A stretch of DNA of 64,000 nt from Heterodera schachtii (taxonomy: Eukaryota > Nematoda > Chromadorea > Rhabditida > Heteroderidae), in NCBI GenBank assembly GCA_023374025.1, contig SIJG01000018.1, positions 248,001 through 312,000 of the forward strand, written 5' to 3'. The notes below the pieces were generated by a model, which saw nothing but the letters and a program-made list of their open reading frames with translations, did not search any database and was not told where the DNA came from. Below, in pieces: positions 1-12,391 of this stretch. Each line of letters starts with the position of its first letter. The stretch's first letter is position 1. The position numbers were made by a program, and so were the translations under genes.

Positions 1-145
1 CCGCCGCTTCGGCTGTTGACAAAGCATAAATGAAGCCACTTTGCCCTGGAGGGTTCGTCCGCCCTTTTGGCTTTTCCTCACCTTTTCCGGTCCTTTGCAC
101 TTTTTCCTCCAAATATTAACATTTCTCGTCATTCCCTTCTTCCGA

Positions 146-521
146 ATGTCTTTTCCCAGCTTTTCCCTCCTCCTCTTCTGCTCCAACTTTTTGCTGCTTC
201 CAATTTTGAGTAAGCGAAGTGAAAAAGAAAAAGCATTGCTCAGTTTGCCTTTGATCACTCCGATTGTTTCTCTTCTCAGCTTACAGCAAAGAAGCATGTG
301 AAGGGGCTCAATTCGCGCAAATGCCGTGCCGTTGTTGCAAAATGGACTGCTGGTACTCCGTGGCGGGGTCGGCCATGCACCAATTGGGCCACGTGCCGGG
401 CGAGGCGGGAGAGCGCGAAGCATTGGCCACACTGCGACTGATCCGTGCGTGTATGATCGCGGAATGCACGCCGTTATGTGCACACAATTTGATGCAGAAA
501 CGGATGTCAAGACAAAATTAA
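146..521 (+). CDS. Small secreted cysteine-rich protein, two exons
   Basis: Two exons, 146-209 and 280-521, joined by a 70-nt intron (donor GTAAGC, acceptor TTCTCAG) that keeps the frame; about 101 residues. Exon 1 gives a strongly hydrophobic N-terminus (MSFPSFSLLLFCSNFLLLPI) that looks like a cleavable signal peptide. The mature part has eight cysteines, including the cluster PCRCCKMDCWY and the later pairs RACMIAEC and PLC, followed by a basic tail. I do not recognise the family. Even cysteine number, small size and a signal peptide suggest a disulfide-bonded extracellular protein. In a plant-parasitic nematode it could be an effector candidate or simply a cuticle or intestinal secretion; the sequence does not decide. 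The start is the only ATG opening a signal-like stretch in phase with exon 2. Confidence 0.7.
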
Positions 522-1589
522 AAACACTGAAGAAAAGAGGAAGGGGGAGGGGAGGGGGAAGAAGGACAAAAGCGGACCATCGCCGCGGGGGTGGCTTTTT
601 CCTCCACGGCACCGTCCCCCTCCCCCCTCCTCCTTTTTTTGCCTCTTTTTGCCCCTCACCGCCCTCTCTCCGCTCATTTTATGCTATTGCCACCACTTTC
701 CTAAATAAAAAATGCACGGATGAGGCGAATAGGAATAAACGAATCCTCGACAAATGCCGTGGGCAATACGTCAAACAGAAATAAATGGCTTCGCTCGGGG
801 CAACCGATTCATTCCAATGGCACCAAATTAGGTCCTAAGGGATACAATTAATTAATTACTTTTCAATAGCACATTATCTCTATACAATTTGTTTTGATTC
901 TGTGTTATTTGTCTCGCTGATAAATTGGCCATCCAAAGGAGCTCATTTTTGTCCTCTGTTGTCGCCATTGGTCGGCTCTCGAATTTTCCTTCAGCCGAGA
1001 AATGTATCGGGTAAGAAAAATGCCGAGTAATTGGCCCTAATCGGTCGCGCAATTCTAATTTGGAATTCCACGCTAATGGCACCTCCGGGGAGGGGGAGGG
1101 GAGAGGAGCAGTGCCATCTTTCGCATTCCATAAGCGGTGTTTTCTGCTTCGTCGATTTTGTTACCCGGGAAATGTCTTAGGCATTCGTCCCCTGCCCTCC
1201 TCTCCTCCCACCGTTTCTCCCTCCCCCGCCCTTCGTCGCCTCCCTCCCTTTCTTTAATCTTTGCGTTAATCCGCTGATTGCGCACTCATTGGCACTAATC
1301 CGTGGCATTTTGCCCCAGGGCAAACCTTGTTCAGTTGGCCGATTATTCTTTATTGGTTTCATCGTCATAATCCACGTTAAATTTACATTTGTCGGCTCTC
1401 TCTCCGCTTTTTCTCCCCCCCCCCCCCCTCCTTTTATTATTAAATATTCCCATTTTTATAACTTTTTATTTTCCAAATCCTCTCAAGTTTTTCTCCGTTG
1501 CTGAAGAGGCCGTCAGCAGCACTTCCTCCTCCGTTTCGCCCCATTCGATTTGTCCTCTTCCCTCCGCGCCGTTTTTTCCCTTTCCCAAA
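522..1589. other. Gap between secreted peptide gene and annexin
   Basis: About 1.07 kb without a convincing gene. It has pyrimidine- and purine-rich runs (around 540-680, 1080-1110 and a C-run near 1416-1430) and AT-rich patches. The last 150 bases are probably the 5' UTR and promoter-proximal region of the annexin gene. Open frames on both strands here are low-complexity and start outside plausible gene context. Confidence 0.5.
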
Positions 1590-4443
1590 ATGCTCGACTC
1601 CCTCCAATTGAATGTGCCCGTTTCTGGCACCAATGGAAATGCTATTTACGGGGTCGGAATCGGCATTTTGAATGGTCAGAAAGAAACTGACCAACAGCAA
1701 AAGCGATCGGTGGGTGATTAAGAGACGAGAAGGAAAAAAAGGAAAGAGGGAGGGGGGAGGGATAGGGATAGGGATACACAATAATTAGCGATAATAGGCT
1801 GGGGAAAATTGGGGGGGGGGATAATGCATGGTACAGAAGATTGAAGCGAAAGGGGGCGGGGTAAATAGGGGGGAAGGGATAGGGGTACGTAAGAGAGGGA
1901 GGGGGGGGGGGTGAGAAGCATCCGCCGATGACTCTTTAAACAGTGCCCCCAATTATGTGTCCCTTTCTTTTGCCCTTCTCCAATTGACTTTCCCCGCCTT
2001 TCTCCCATTTTTTTTGTGTTCTCTTAAGAGTGTTTTTGCACGTCAAAAGTCGTCTTCGGAGGAGGCGGACCGGAAGAAGCGACTGACGATGCCATTAATA
2101 TACAGGTGAAGTGAAAATGCCAACCCAACCCAATTGGATGCTTAATATAAATCCCGCTTTCCTTTTCTCTCTTTAAGAGCAGAGAAAGTGAAAATAATAA
2201 TAATTTGTTGGCATTTTCTATAATTGCTTTAAATGATTACGTCATTTCCAAAAAGAGAGAAATAATTGCCGAAGTGCAATTTATAATTGACCAATCATTG
2301 GCTAATTACTTCAATGTGTTTGAGTTAAACTTGCTGAGTATTTCAGAATGTACGAAAGTCAAAGTGACGAACTTTGCGGCACCGTCCGGGGGCCGGACGA
2401 CGACGCGTTTCACCCGGAGGAGGCATCGAAACGCCTTCGCAACGCCTTAGCCGCCGGAATTCGTAGGGGGGGGGGGGGGGGGACGGACGGCACGGGAGGG
2501 GCGGGGAGAGGGAAAAACCAACCGAAAACTGTGCAGAAAGTGACGACAAAACACTGATCGACGTTCTGTTGGAGCACAACAATTTCCACCGTCAGAAAAT
2601 CGCTACAGCTTATGAAAATATGTACGGAAGGTCAGTGATTAATGGGGAGAAGCTAAAGGAATGAAATTTGCAATTTATTTGAGGATTTTGGCGGATGACA
2701 TTGAGGAGGAATCGGGGGGCCATTTCATGGAATCCATTTTGGTAAGAAGGGCAATAAAGAATGGGGGGAGGTAATTAGTGGGAAGGGGCAATAATAAAAG
2801 GGGAAAGGGCACTCAGAGAGAGAGGGGGGGGGGGGGGGGGGGAAGGGACGCAATTGGCACAATGAAAAGTCATCCCTCACTTTTGTTCGTTGAAGGCTCT
2901 TCTCCAACCTGCCCACGTGTACTCCGCGCACACTCTCTATTTTGCGATTTCTGTGAGTCAATTAATTGCCAAAAAAAAAAAGCTAATCCCCCGCTTTTCG
3001 TTAGGGCAAATCCTTCGAGCGAAGTGCGGCGGTGGAAATTGGGCTGACCAGTACGGCATCGGTTGGTATCCCTTTTAAGAAGTGCCAATTGTTCATTCAT
3101 TTTCTTTCCAATTCAGCAACTCGGCGTCATCCGCGACACTTACCAAGTCCTTTTTACCAGAGAATACCGTAACTTAACCCCACAACCACCGTAACACTTT
3201 CCACAGAATGAATTTCGTGTCCAATTGGAGCGCGACTTAAGCATAAAAGTTGAGGGATTATTCGGCAAAATGCTCGCCCAACTTTTGATGCGCAAAACGG
3301 ACTTTGCCGAAGAATTTGACTTGGAAGAGGCGCAAAAGGAGGCGGACATTCTTTTTAAAGTGGAAACCCAAATCAAAACATTTGAATGAATAAAAGAAAA
3401 TCCCGTCAGGAGGGAACGGTGGAAGAATTGGGCCGATCCATGGAACTGTTCAACCGCGTGTTCGGGCTCAGATCGGCCCGACAGATCCAAGCATTTGTCG
3501 ACCGGTACGACAAAAGAGTCATAGACGCGCAAAATGAACACGGAAACAAATTGGCGAGCGGACGGAGGGAGTCGCGGACAGTACGCAACTTCGAATGGAC
3601 CATCCGGAAGAGTGTGAACATCCACTCGGACATCAAACAGGCGATTCTGCTTTATGGTCGGAATGGGGAGGAGGGGGGGGGGGAAGGAAGCAAAAGAAGC
3701 GGAGGTGAAAGAGGGACAAAAGGAAGTGAGGGGGGAAGAGGGGATAAAAAAGTAATGAAAAAGGAGGAGGGGAGAAAAGGAAAAGAGAGATAAAAGGAGG
3801 GGGAAAGAGGGGAGTAAAAAGGAAGTAAAAGAAGTGGAGGGGAAAAAGATGATACACAAGAGGGGGGAAAGGGTAAAAAAGAGTAAGGGAGGGTGAGTAA
3901 GCGTAAAAAAAAGGAAGAAAAAAAGAAAGGGTAAAAAGGGGGATAAATGAGATTGAGGGGGGGGGGGGAAGAAGAGGGGTGAAAAGGGGGGAAGGGGTAA
4001 AAGAAAGTGAGGGGAGGTGAAGGGAAGAAGTGGGGATAAAAAGGGGGATAAACGGCGGCGATTTTCAAAAAAGTAAAACTGCCATTTCAGTTCGAATTTC
4101 CAAAAACATGCAGCTTTACTTTGCGGAAAAGTTGCACGAGGCGGTGTCCCAAACTCGGCCCGACCATCAGACAATCATTCGTTTGGTCGTCTCGCGCAGC
4201 GAAGTAACCAATCGCTTCTCAATTCGTTCGTTGATCAATTGCCATTTTGTTCAGATTGATCTCTTCGACATTTGCAACGAATACAAACGAAAATACGGGC
4301 ACAATTTGATGTTCGATTTGCAGGTTTTGGCATTTGTGAAGGAAATGCCTAAAATGAACTCTTTGGACAGAATATGTGCAGCGGCGACTTTCTGCGACTT
4401 CTCAGCCGATTGGTGGGAAAATCGAAAATTAATTAATTTGTAA
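1590..4443 (+). CDS. Annexin with N-terminal extension
   Basis: Annexins bind acidic phospholipids, normally through Ca2+, on cytosolic membrane faces. Exons in phase: 1590-1709, 2029-2105, 2347-2462, 2537-2630, 2684-2741, 2896-2952, 3005-3061, 3117-3146, 3207-3359, 3410-3656, 4091-4203 and 4255 to about 4323, with a last piece ending at 4443. Repeat 1 is clear (GTVRG, then [36 protein letters not shown]). Repeat 2 includes VIRDTYQNEF and [17 protein letters not shown]; repeat 3 [20 protein letters not shown]; repeat 4 [18 protein letters not shown] and a final [12 protein letters not shown]. About 66 residues precede GTVRG, an unusual extension rich in S, N, Q and K/R with no signal peptide. 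The canonical GxGT(D/E) loops are degraded in all four repeats. Some donors (3147 GTCCTT) are weak, and the last exon join (4324-4412) is unresolved. Family call is firm; function may be Ca2+-independent. Confidence 0.9.
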
Positions 4444-4857
4444 AGAGCGGACTAATTGGAGGTGAACCCAACGGACGTCGCCTCGGGGGACGGCCCTTTG
4501 TCGGCATAATTTGGAATTGAAAAAAGACGAAAAATTAATAATGAGGAACAGTTGACTTATCACACAATAAAAGAACAAATTAACAGGCCATCATTTTAAT
4601 TTATTAATGTAATCAATTCAATCATCGAAATATTCGACAAAATTTGTTGAAAATTGGAAAATTGGGAATGGCAAAGTGCGAAATTTGTCAGTTTTTGGAA
4701 TTAATTTGATATCCAAAATGAAAGCCATTGTTGTCTTTTGAGGTTTCTGTCTTTGTCCCTGCTTTGGCTTAATTAAGCAAATTATGCCCAATTATGGCGT
4801 TTTGTTCGTTTTTGGCATCGCTTTGATTGTCCACGGTCTTTTGCTCCGTCCGATCGG
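4444..4857. other. Convergent intergenic region, annexin to crm-1
   Basis: About 410 bases between the annexin stop and the crm-1 stop on the other strand. AT-rich, with AATAAA-like words (for example AATAAAAG near 4567) that could serve as polyadenylation signals. No further coding signal seen. Confidence 0.5.
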
Positions 4858-7800
4858 TCACATTGTCGAATCCGTCCTCGTCGAATCGGTGCCGTCCAAC
4901 AGCGAAGTGCCGACTCCGCCGCTCTCTTCGTCCGCCGTTTTTCTCCGCTCATTTTGGGAGTTGGGCAAGCAGAAAGTGTTGCTAATATTCTACGAAAAGC
5001 AAAAGCCAAATTCTTTCAATTGTTGTTTTTTCGAAATAACAGTTCTTGATGAATTTTGTCCTCTTGGAAAAGATTTCGAATTATGTTTTGGCATTTGGCC
5101 AATTCTCCTCTCCCTCTCTCTCTTTCCCTCCCCCCTTTCCCGCACTGACCCCTCCGGCGGATTTCTTAAAAGCCGTCCCTTTTATCATTCGGCACTTCCG
5201 TCCCGCTAAAACAAATGCCGTGAACAAAGTGAACAATGCCGTAAGCACTAAAGAAGACACGGCGACCATCAGCCAAAGGTGCCGTTGTTCCCACGAATTT
5301 GCCGCACTGTTCTCATTTTGAATGCCGTTCTCTCCGATAAACAGAATTTGGTCTTCGGTGCCACGCTCAAACGATGAATAAACAATAACGGACGGTGGTG
5401 ATTCGGGAAGCTCAGCTGAAAAGTAGGGATTAGTCAAAACAATTTCCCGCCCCCTTGCCATCTCTTCCTTGTTCACTCTCTTCCTTTTCCCCTCCACGTC
5501 TCGCCTGTTCACTCTCTTCCTTTTCCCCTCCACGTCTCTCCTGTTCACTCTTTTCCTCTCTCCCCTCCCCTTCGTCTCCCCTGTTCACTCTCTTCCTTTC
5601 CTCCTCTCATTCTCGCTCTCCCCCTCTTCATCTTCTCTGTTTTCCTCTCCCTTTCCTCCTCTAGTTCTCCCCCTTTCCTCACCCGCTCTCTCCCCCTCTT
5701 CGTCTCCCCTGTTCACTCTCTTCCTTTCCTCCTCTCATTCTCGCTCTCCCCCTCTTCATCTTCTCTGTTTTCCTCTCCCTTTCCTCCTCTAGTTCTCCCC
5801 CTTTCCTCACCCGCTCTCTCCCCCTCTTCGTCTCCCCTGTTCACTCTCTTCCTTTCCTCCTCTCATTCTCGCTATCCCCCTCTTCATCTTCTCTGTTTTC
5901 CTCTCCCTTTCCTCCTCTAGTTCTCCTCTTTCCTCACCCGCTCTCTCCCCCTCTTCGTCTCCCCTGTTCACTCTCTTCCTTTCCTCCTCTCATTCTCGCT
6001 ATCCCCCTCTTCATCTTCTCTGTTTTCCTCTCCCTTTCCTCCTCTAGTTCTCCTCTTTCCTCACCCGCTCTCTCCCCCTCTTCGTCTCCCCTGTTCACTC
6101 TCTTCCTTTCCTCCTCTCATTCTCGCTCTCCCCCTCTTCATCTTCTCTGTTTTCCTCTCCCTTTCCTCCTCTAGTTCTCCCCCTTTCCTCACCCGCTCTC
6201 TCCCCCTCTTCGTCTCCCCTGTTCACTCTCTTCCTTTCCTCCTCTCATTCTCGCTATCCCCCTCTTCATCTTCTCTGTTTTCCTCTCCCTTTCCTCCTCT
6301 AGTTCTCCTCTTTCCTCACCCGCTCTCTCCCCCTCTTCGTCTCCCCTGTTCACTCTCTTCCTTTCCTCCTCTCATTCTCGCTATCCCCCTCTTCATCTTC
6401 TCTGTTTTCCTCTCCCTTTCCTCCTCTAGTTCTCCTCTTTCCTCACCCGCTCTCTCCCCCTCTTCGTCTCCCCTGTTCACTCTCTTCCTTTCCTCCTCTC
6501 ATTCTCGCTATCCCCCTCTTCATCTTCTCTGTTTTCCTCTCCCTTTCCTCCTCTAGTTCTCCTCTTTCCTCACCCGCTCTCTCCCCCTCTTCGTCTCCCC
6601 TGTTTACCCTCTCCCTCTCCCTACCTTTACATGATGAACAACATTCACCCTGTTTTTTCTCTTCCGCGGTTTTGTTCTCCGTGTTTTCCTCCTCATTTCC
6701 ACAAGTCGGACAGTGTATTTCTGAGCATTGAATTGCCCCTCCCTCAAGGCATGTGCAGTTTCGGCACGGTCCGTCTTTGAATTGCTCCCCTCGTGTAAAA
6801 ATTTTGCCATTATAAGTGCAAAATGCCGCAGCGGACATTGCCCTCAGGGAATCTTCAACAAAACTTTTTTTTTATCTTTTTCGCCTTTTTCTGAACGACC
6901 TGCGCCAATTGGGCAACAACGGCCCTTCAGCGAAAGCATTCTGTCGGACGAATTGGTCGAGCATTGTTCACGAAAGCATTGGACTTGGCCATCCGACAAA
7001 CACCTGACAAAAAAGGGGGGGCGACAAAATATGATTGGCATGACAATTAAGGAATGGCGTTGGCTTATGGCCAAACACCCGACAAATTAATTAATGGCCC
7101 ACTTGCACGACTGACAAACGTCGCGGCGCCAGTTGGCCCCCGTGCCATAGGCCGTGCCGCTTTGCGTGTCCACGCAATTGTTGTACTGCCGTTGGTCTCC
7201 TATTGACAGCAATTGCTCAACAGTTTCAGTGGCATTTTCAACTGATTGAGCTTTGTCCTCCTCCTCCTCTGATGGCGAAGGAGGGCATCTGAAGAAGAAA
7301 AAAGGGATGAAAAAAAAAGTTGGGAAATGCCTGGGGCAACACTGATCAGAAGCCAAGTCAAAAACGGGGCGATCGCAGGGGACGGGCGGACACTGTTGAC
7401 CACCACTTTGGCAAAAGGACTTTCATTTTAATGGGTGCACTCAAAAGCCAACTTCCAACTGCACAGGACGTGGCCCATTCGGCAAGTGCACGCGATGCAT
7501 TCGTTCAAATGCCATGTCTCTCCGTCCACGAAAAGGAGGCCGTTGCCGGGCGAATGGCACACGTGGGAAAAGTGGCGCTGCTCAATTGGGAGGGGCGGCG
7601 AAGAAAATGTCCAATTTTGGGGGGACGACGCGGCGGGGGACAGACAGCGCGGGCAACATTGGCCTGAAGTACGGACTTGGCCAACCAATCACTGCGCTTT
7701 GCGTACTTTCACTGCTCCGTGTCCAATGCTCCGCCGGACATTCGTCGGCGCGCGGCGGACAAACGATCAACGAACAGAACTCCTTCAAACAATCAATCAG

Positions 7801-8408
7801 TCAAAGTAATAATGATCGGGCAAAGCCCTGCTGCTGATCACTTTTCCATGCTGGCAAAAGCACTGCCAACACTCCGAGTCCGTCCACCACTCGCCGATGT
7901 CTCTTTCCGTCACGCCCGACAAGCAGTGGAGGGGTGCGGAATGAGGAGAGAACGGTGCCAGAGTGTCGGAGGGTACGGTAAGGTACGGTGGCACGAAAAT
8001 GTGAAATAAATCATTAAACAATCCTTGATCATTTCAATTAATAGTTTACCAACCAACTACATCGGTTGATGAATTTGTGCGACATTTACAAATCGAACAT
8101 CCGAGGGAATTCGATTCGAAACCGAAAACGCAAAGTTTACCACAGCGATCGCCCAATGGGGGACAATGGGCACATCGGCAAATGGAACAGCCATTCTGAT
8201 CACGCAAATAGCCATGGGCACACAATCTGAGGGAAAAGCTAAGGACAGAGAGAGAGAGGCGGGGGGGGAGAGAGAGAGGGGGGGAGAGAGAGAGAGGGAG
8301 AGAGAGAGAAAGAGAGAGAGAGGGAGAGAGAGAGAGAGGGAGAGAGAGAGAGCGAGAGAGAGAGAGGGAGAGAGAGAGGGAGAGAGAGAGAGAGGGAGAG
8401 AGAGAGGG

Positions 8409-8439
<31 letters not shown>

Positions 8440-10384
8440 AGAGAGAGAGAGGGAGAGGAGGGGGGGGGGGAACCCTTTTTCGGTTTTCGCCTCTGTCCCT
8501 TTGGCCGCTCACCTCGCGCAATTTCGTTCTGTCAACGGTTCGCATTTTGTCTCCGTATTTCCGTCATTACTTTTGTTCATTTCGGCACATTCGCATTCGA
8601 AACAGCCGGAGAGACTGAAAATTGCGGGTGAAAAAGAGAAAGGAAAAACAAACAAAGGAATATAAATTAAATTCCCCCCCCCAAAAAAAACCAATCGCTC
8701 GGACGAACTTTCGTTCCCCCCCCCCCCTCCCCTACCTGCCTTGCTTTTTGCTTTTCCTCCATCTTTGCCCCATCTCTCTCCTCTATAATTCCCTCTTTTT
8801 TCTTCCATCTCTCTCCCATGCTCTCTCCTTTTTATCCCAACTCCCTCCCCCTCTAAAAAAACTGACCGATTTTGGACCAATCCGAACTCGCACCTCCGAG
8901 GGCATTTTTGGAGCGAAGGACAACCAAAAGAGGACGGCGACTTGACAATGGTTGGTGCTTAATTGTAAAATAGTTTCAGAAGTGCTTTTTTAGTCGTATT
9001 TGGGCTTACCATCGCAGATTGGGCAGCACTCTCCCGGCACTCTCTTCGGCTTTTCACATTCCGTTTTGCAAATGAATTTTTGGCATTGCCATCGGAAGTC
9101 CAAACACGTGCAACTGACCGGGGTGGGGGAAGGATGGTCAAATTGATCATTTCGTTCATCCGTCCGGCACTCACTTTGTGCATTCATCGTGTTCCCAAAG
9201 TTCGTCCTGTTCGTAGGAAATGCCATTTTCGTCTCGACAGCCCAAACAGACGGGGCAACACTCCCCGGGCAAAATGCCAACCCAAGTGCACCCTTCTGAA
9301 AAGGGCGGAGAAAGTCGGGAAAGACCGGCTGTTCGACTTACGCGTGAGTTTCGGGCATTCCATTCGGCGACACTTCGAAATGCCACCACTGCCGCACTGA
9401 CACTCCTCGCATGGCGCACTATGCCAGATTTCGCCTACGGCAAAAAATCGGTCGCCGTGTCTGCACTTTTTGGCATTTTCCTGCGACTCATTGGCCGATC
9501 GGCATTCGAATTGGTCGCAACATTTTCCCGGCTCTCCGCCGCCTCGCCGTCTCACCACCAACAATTCGTCAGCTGAACATTGCCTTGCCGGCTCACAGAA
9601 TCCAACGCGGCATGTGCACCTTGCGAAAAATGCCAATGAATACAAAGGAAAAATTTCTCACTGCGAAATGATCGGACAGCACGAGCCCGGGGGAACGTAA
9701 GGGGCCGGACGGTAACTGTCGGGCGGACATGACATTCCGTCGGAGGAGTACAGGTCCAACATGTCCAAGGGATCGGGACAGCGCATACCCTCACATTCTA
9801 AGAGGGCAGGGGCATTTTGGTGTTTGGTATGGCATTTCCAATTCGTCGGTTACCGGTCTGACGACACTCAAACCGATCGCAGCATTTTTCAGGTTGTCCA
9901 GAGCCGAGTTGGACCAGCACTCGCTCAGTGCCGTCGGGGCATGCCGGGATAAGACACTTTTTGGGGTCGCATTGGCACTTCACAAGCGAAGGGCAGCACC
10001 CATCCGCCGACTCATCCCCGTCCGAGAGTACTTCTTGCTCGGCAGATTGAAGCAGAACGGGCACAGTGTCGTGAGGACAATCCGTCGGGAAATCCACCGG
10101 CGGACATTGGATAAGCGAACATCGGCTAATTGCCAATTCAGTGGCTGCTGCTGAAGGCGACACGGACACTTGGAATGAGTAGGGCCAAAAACACCTCGGC
10201 ATGTCCTTTTTCCGAACATTAAAATGCACTGCAATGCCGGCTCACAGGGAAATGCCATTTCGTCACAGTGTTCCCCGAGGGTACGGAGATGCCGTGGATT
10301 GGCCAAAGTGGATGAAAGGGCAAAGGGCCACCAGCGGAGGGAAAGAAACAGCAGAGGGAAAAGCAGGGACAGGACGAAAGTCAT
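4858..10384 (-). CDS. crm-1: CRIM1/CRM-1-like VWC-antistasin membrane protein
   Basis: The CRIM1 family consists of type I membrane proteins that bind and modulate BMP/TGF-beta ligands. From the start at 10384: a signal peptide (MTFVLSLLFPLLFLSL), a short Cys-rich N-terminal module (GEHCDEMAFPCEPALQC), CRIM-type Cys repeats (RCSLIQCPPV, EKCCDRFEC, GSCCPI, GKCCDQFEC), VWC domains at about 9.65-9.0 kb (GECCPVC, GECCPICDG), antistasin-like repeats at about 8.24-8.05 kb (DQNGCSICRCAHCPPLGDRC, LGCSICKC), and further VWC modules at about 8.0-6.6 kb (ECWQCFCQHGK, NECIACTCRMGHVLC, RNCTCLEGGAIQC). A transmembrane helix lies at 5150-5415 (LWLMVAVSSLVLTALFTLF), then a cytoplasmic tail ending at the TGA 4858-4860. 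Final exons 6625-, 5150-5415 and 4858-4989 join in phase. The order signal, Cys module, VWC, antistasin, VWC, TM matches CRIM1 and C. elegans crm-1. Middle exon edges are approximate. Confidence 0.88.
5573..6600. repeat. 127-128 bp minisatellite, about 8 units
   Basis: A pyrimidine-rich unit (on the + strand) containing CGTCTCCCCTGTTCACTCTC repeats head to tail. Unit starts are at about 5573, 5701, 5829, 5956, 6083, 6211, 6338, 6465 and 6592, so spacing is 128 or 127. The 127-bp variants lack one base in the TAGTTCTCC(CC)TTTCC part. The array lies wholly in the crm-1 intron 5416-6624, just before the transmembrane exon. Confidence 0.95.
8240..8465. repeat. (GA)n-rich microsatellite
   Basis: Long impure GA/GGGA array of about 225 bp inside a crm-1 intron, just upstream (on the sense strand) of the antistasin exon, ending in a G-run at about 8461-8470. 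It creates long but meaningless open frames on both strands. Confidence 0.95.
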
Positions 10385-11118
10385 CAGTCAGTCGAAAGCT
10401 GAGTGCCAAAGGGGAGGCAAATAAGGAAAATGATTCCCATTTGAGCAGAAAGTGACGGAGGGGAGGGATTTGCAGTTTTAAGGGTGTCACTAATTAGTTG
10501 CTGGTAATTCCGATTAAAGCATTAGTTTTTAATTATGCTGTTCAAAAACCAAATAAATACAGAAAACACGGCTGGGAAAATAGAAGGGGGGGGGGGGGAT
10601 AGGAGGGGAAAAAGGGGGGAGGGTGATGCCTCTGGGCAGCGGGGGGAAGGGGGAAAGTGAGAGAGGGGAAGAGATGCCTAAGGACCGGGGGATGACGTTT
10701 CAAAGTCACAAAGCCTAGCAAGAGGAACCCTCCCCCGAACAACGATATGATTGGGGTGGGAATGGGATTGGATTTCTTCCGGAAGGAGTTGGAGAGACAG
10801 TGGAACGAAGGAAAGGAAAGACGGAAGGGAACGAAGGAATGCAAAGAATTGGCCGATGGGAAGGAAGCACATTCATTCACTCTCCGACCAAGGTTTTTGG
10901 CCCCGCTTAATTGTCCTTTAGCTGCTGATAGATGATGAGATAATCGAAAGGGATGGAGCAGTGACTATTCACTAATCCCTCCCCCCCCCCCCGCCCATTT
11001 CCGCCACGGAGCGCACAACCGAAGGAAAACGACGACTGTTTTTTGTTCACACTCAAGTGGGAAGAAACAGTGACAACAATAATATTAAGGGGAGAGGGGG
11101 AGGCTGCAAAAAACAGCT

Positions 11119-11177
11119 GTTGAGAGAGAGATAGAAGATGAAGAGAGAGAGGATGAAGAGAGAGAGGGAGAGAGAGG

Positions 11178-11209
<32 letters not shown>

Positions 11210-11248
11210 AGGGAGAGAGAGAGAGAGGCAGAGAGAGAGAAAGATACA

Positions 11249-11290
<42 letters not shown>

Positions 11291-11380
11291 AGGGAGAGAG
11301 AGAGAGAGAGGCAGAGAGAGAGAAAGATACAAGGAGAGAGAGAGAGAGAGAGGGGAAAGAGAGAGGGGAAGGGAAGAGAG
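11119..11380. repeat. (GA)n microsatellite with an internal duplication
   Basis: Impure GA array of about 260 bp. A segment reading GGCAGAGAGAGAGAAAGATA occurs twice (about 11227 and 11311) followed by the same CAAGGAGAGAG, so part of the array arose by duplicating an 84-bp block. Confidence 0.9.
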
Positions 11381-12391
11381 GGAAGAAATTTTTAAATTTT
11401 CGGATGATGGAAGAATTGGAAAAGAAAGTTAGGTAAGCGGCAGTAGGCAACAGAATATCAGCAAGAGCGAACTCAAAAGTGGGGGTAATGAAAGAAAGGA
11501 GTGAACAATGGGGGGGGGGGGCACTTGGGGAAATTTGGGAAGGGAGGCGAAGGGGCGGGGGGGGGGGGGGGACGGACTGCCGAACCCTCTCCAATGGATG
11601 CGCACCTTCCTTCCATCCGCCCTCAAAACAATTGAAGGAAGTAATCGATTATGCCATTGCTGGGCAGGGGCCAAGCGGAGGAGAAGCTGCCCATTGGCAC
11701 ATTATGAGTCAGTACAAATTCCCCGCGCGTTGGGCTTTTTGTCACTGGAGGAAGGCCAAAGCAATGGTCATGTTGTGGTGGTGGCGATGGTCAGTTGTCA
11801 GGGACCAATAATTCCTGGCCTCTCCCCTCCCCCGCGTCAACCGCGGCATTCTCTCCCTCCGCCCATCGCCCGGGGAACAAATGCCCCAGCAGAACAAATG
11901 ATTAATTAGCATAAACAAACAAAAGTGAGAAGGACGTCCAGTCAGTGATGAGTGGAAGGCAAATAAAAGTTTATCCAATGAGAAAAACAGCGCACAAATT
12001 AATTACAACAAATGGTCGAATGGGCAAACACTCACTCACCACACAAAGGCAATTAAATCTTTGCACTATCGTTCGTTCTTTCTACAAAAGGGTCCGCTCC
12101 ATTTGATTTCCCAACGGCGGGAAAACAGTGCCAACAAATTAATCTTTGTTTCATCTTTTCAAAATTTATAGAATTTTAATTAACATTTTTTAAAATTTTT
12201 TTGGAATACCAAATTTGTTCAGTTTAGTTGGGAATAAAGCAAGTTATGGCTGAATCAAATAAAAAAATACAAAAAAGCCATTTACAAGTGTAAATTTTGA
12301 ATTAGCGCAAAAAAATTAGTCATTACGCTATTTGGCGTATTGAGCAATTTTGTCTAACAGGTTTTCAACCGGGATTAGACTCGTCCTCGTT

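Noticed and set aside
3140..4174. 344-codon - strand frame opposite the annexin
   Set aside because: Its centre is only Pro/Phe/Leu/Ser from a homopurine intron, and its ends are antisense to annexin exons that align with the family.
5455..6600. Ser/Leu-rich repeated protein from the minisatellite
   Set aside because: The frame is only the translated 127-128 bp repeat unit within a crm-1 intron; unit lengths that are not all multiples of three break it repeatedly.
8057..8618. Long frames on both strands over the (GA)n array
   Set aside because: Pure microsatellite translation (Arg-Glu or Leu-Ser repeats); the true coding here is the antistasin exon in another frame.
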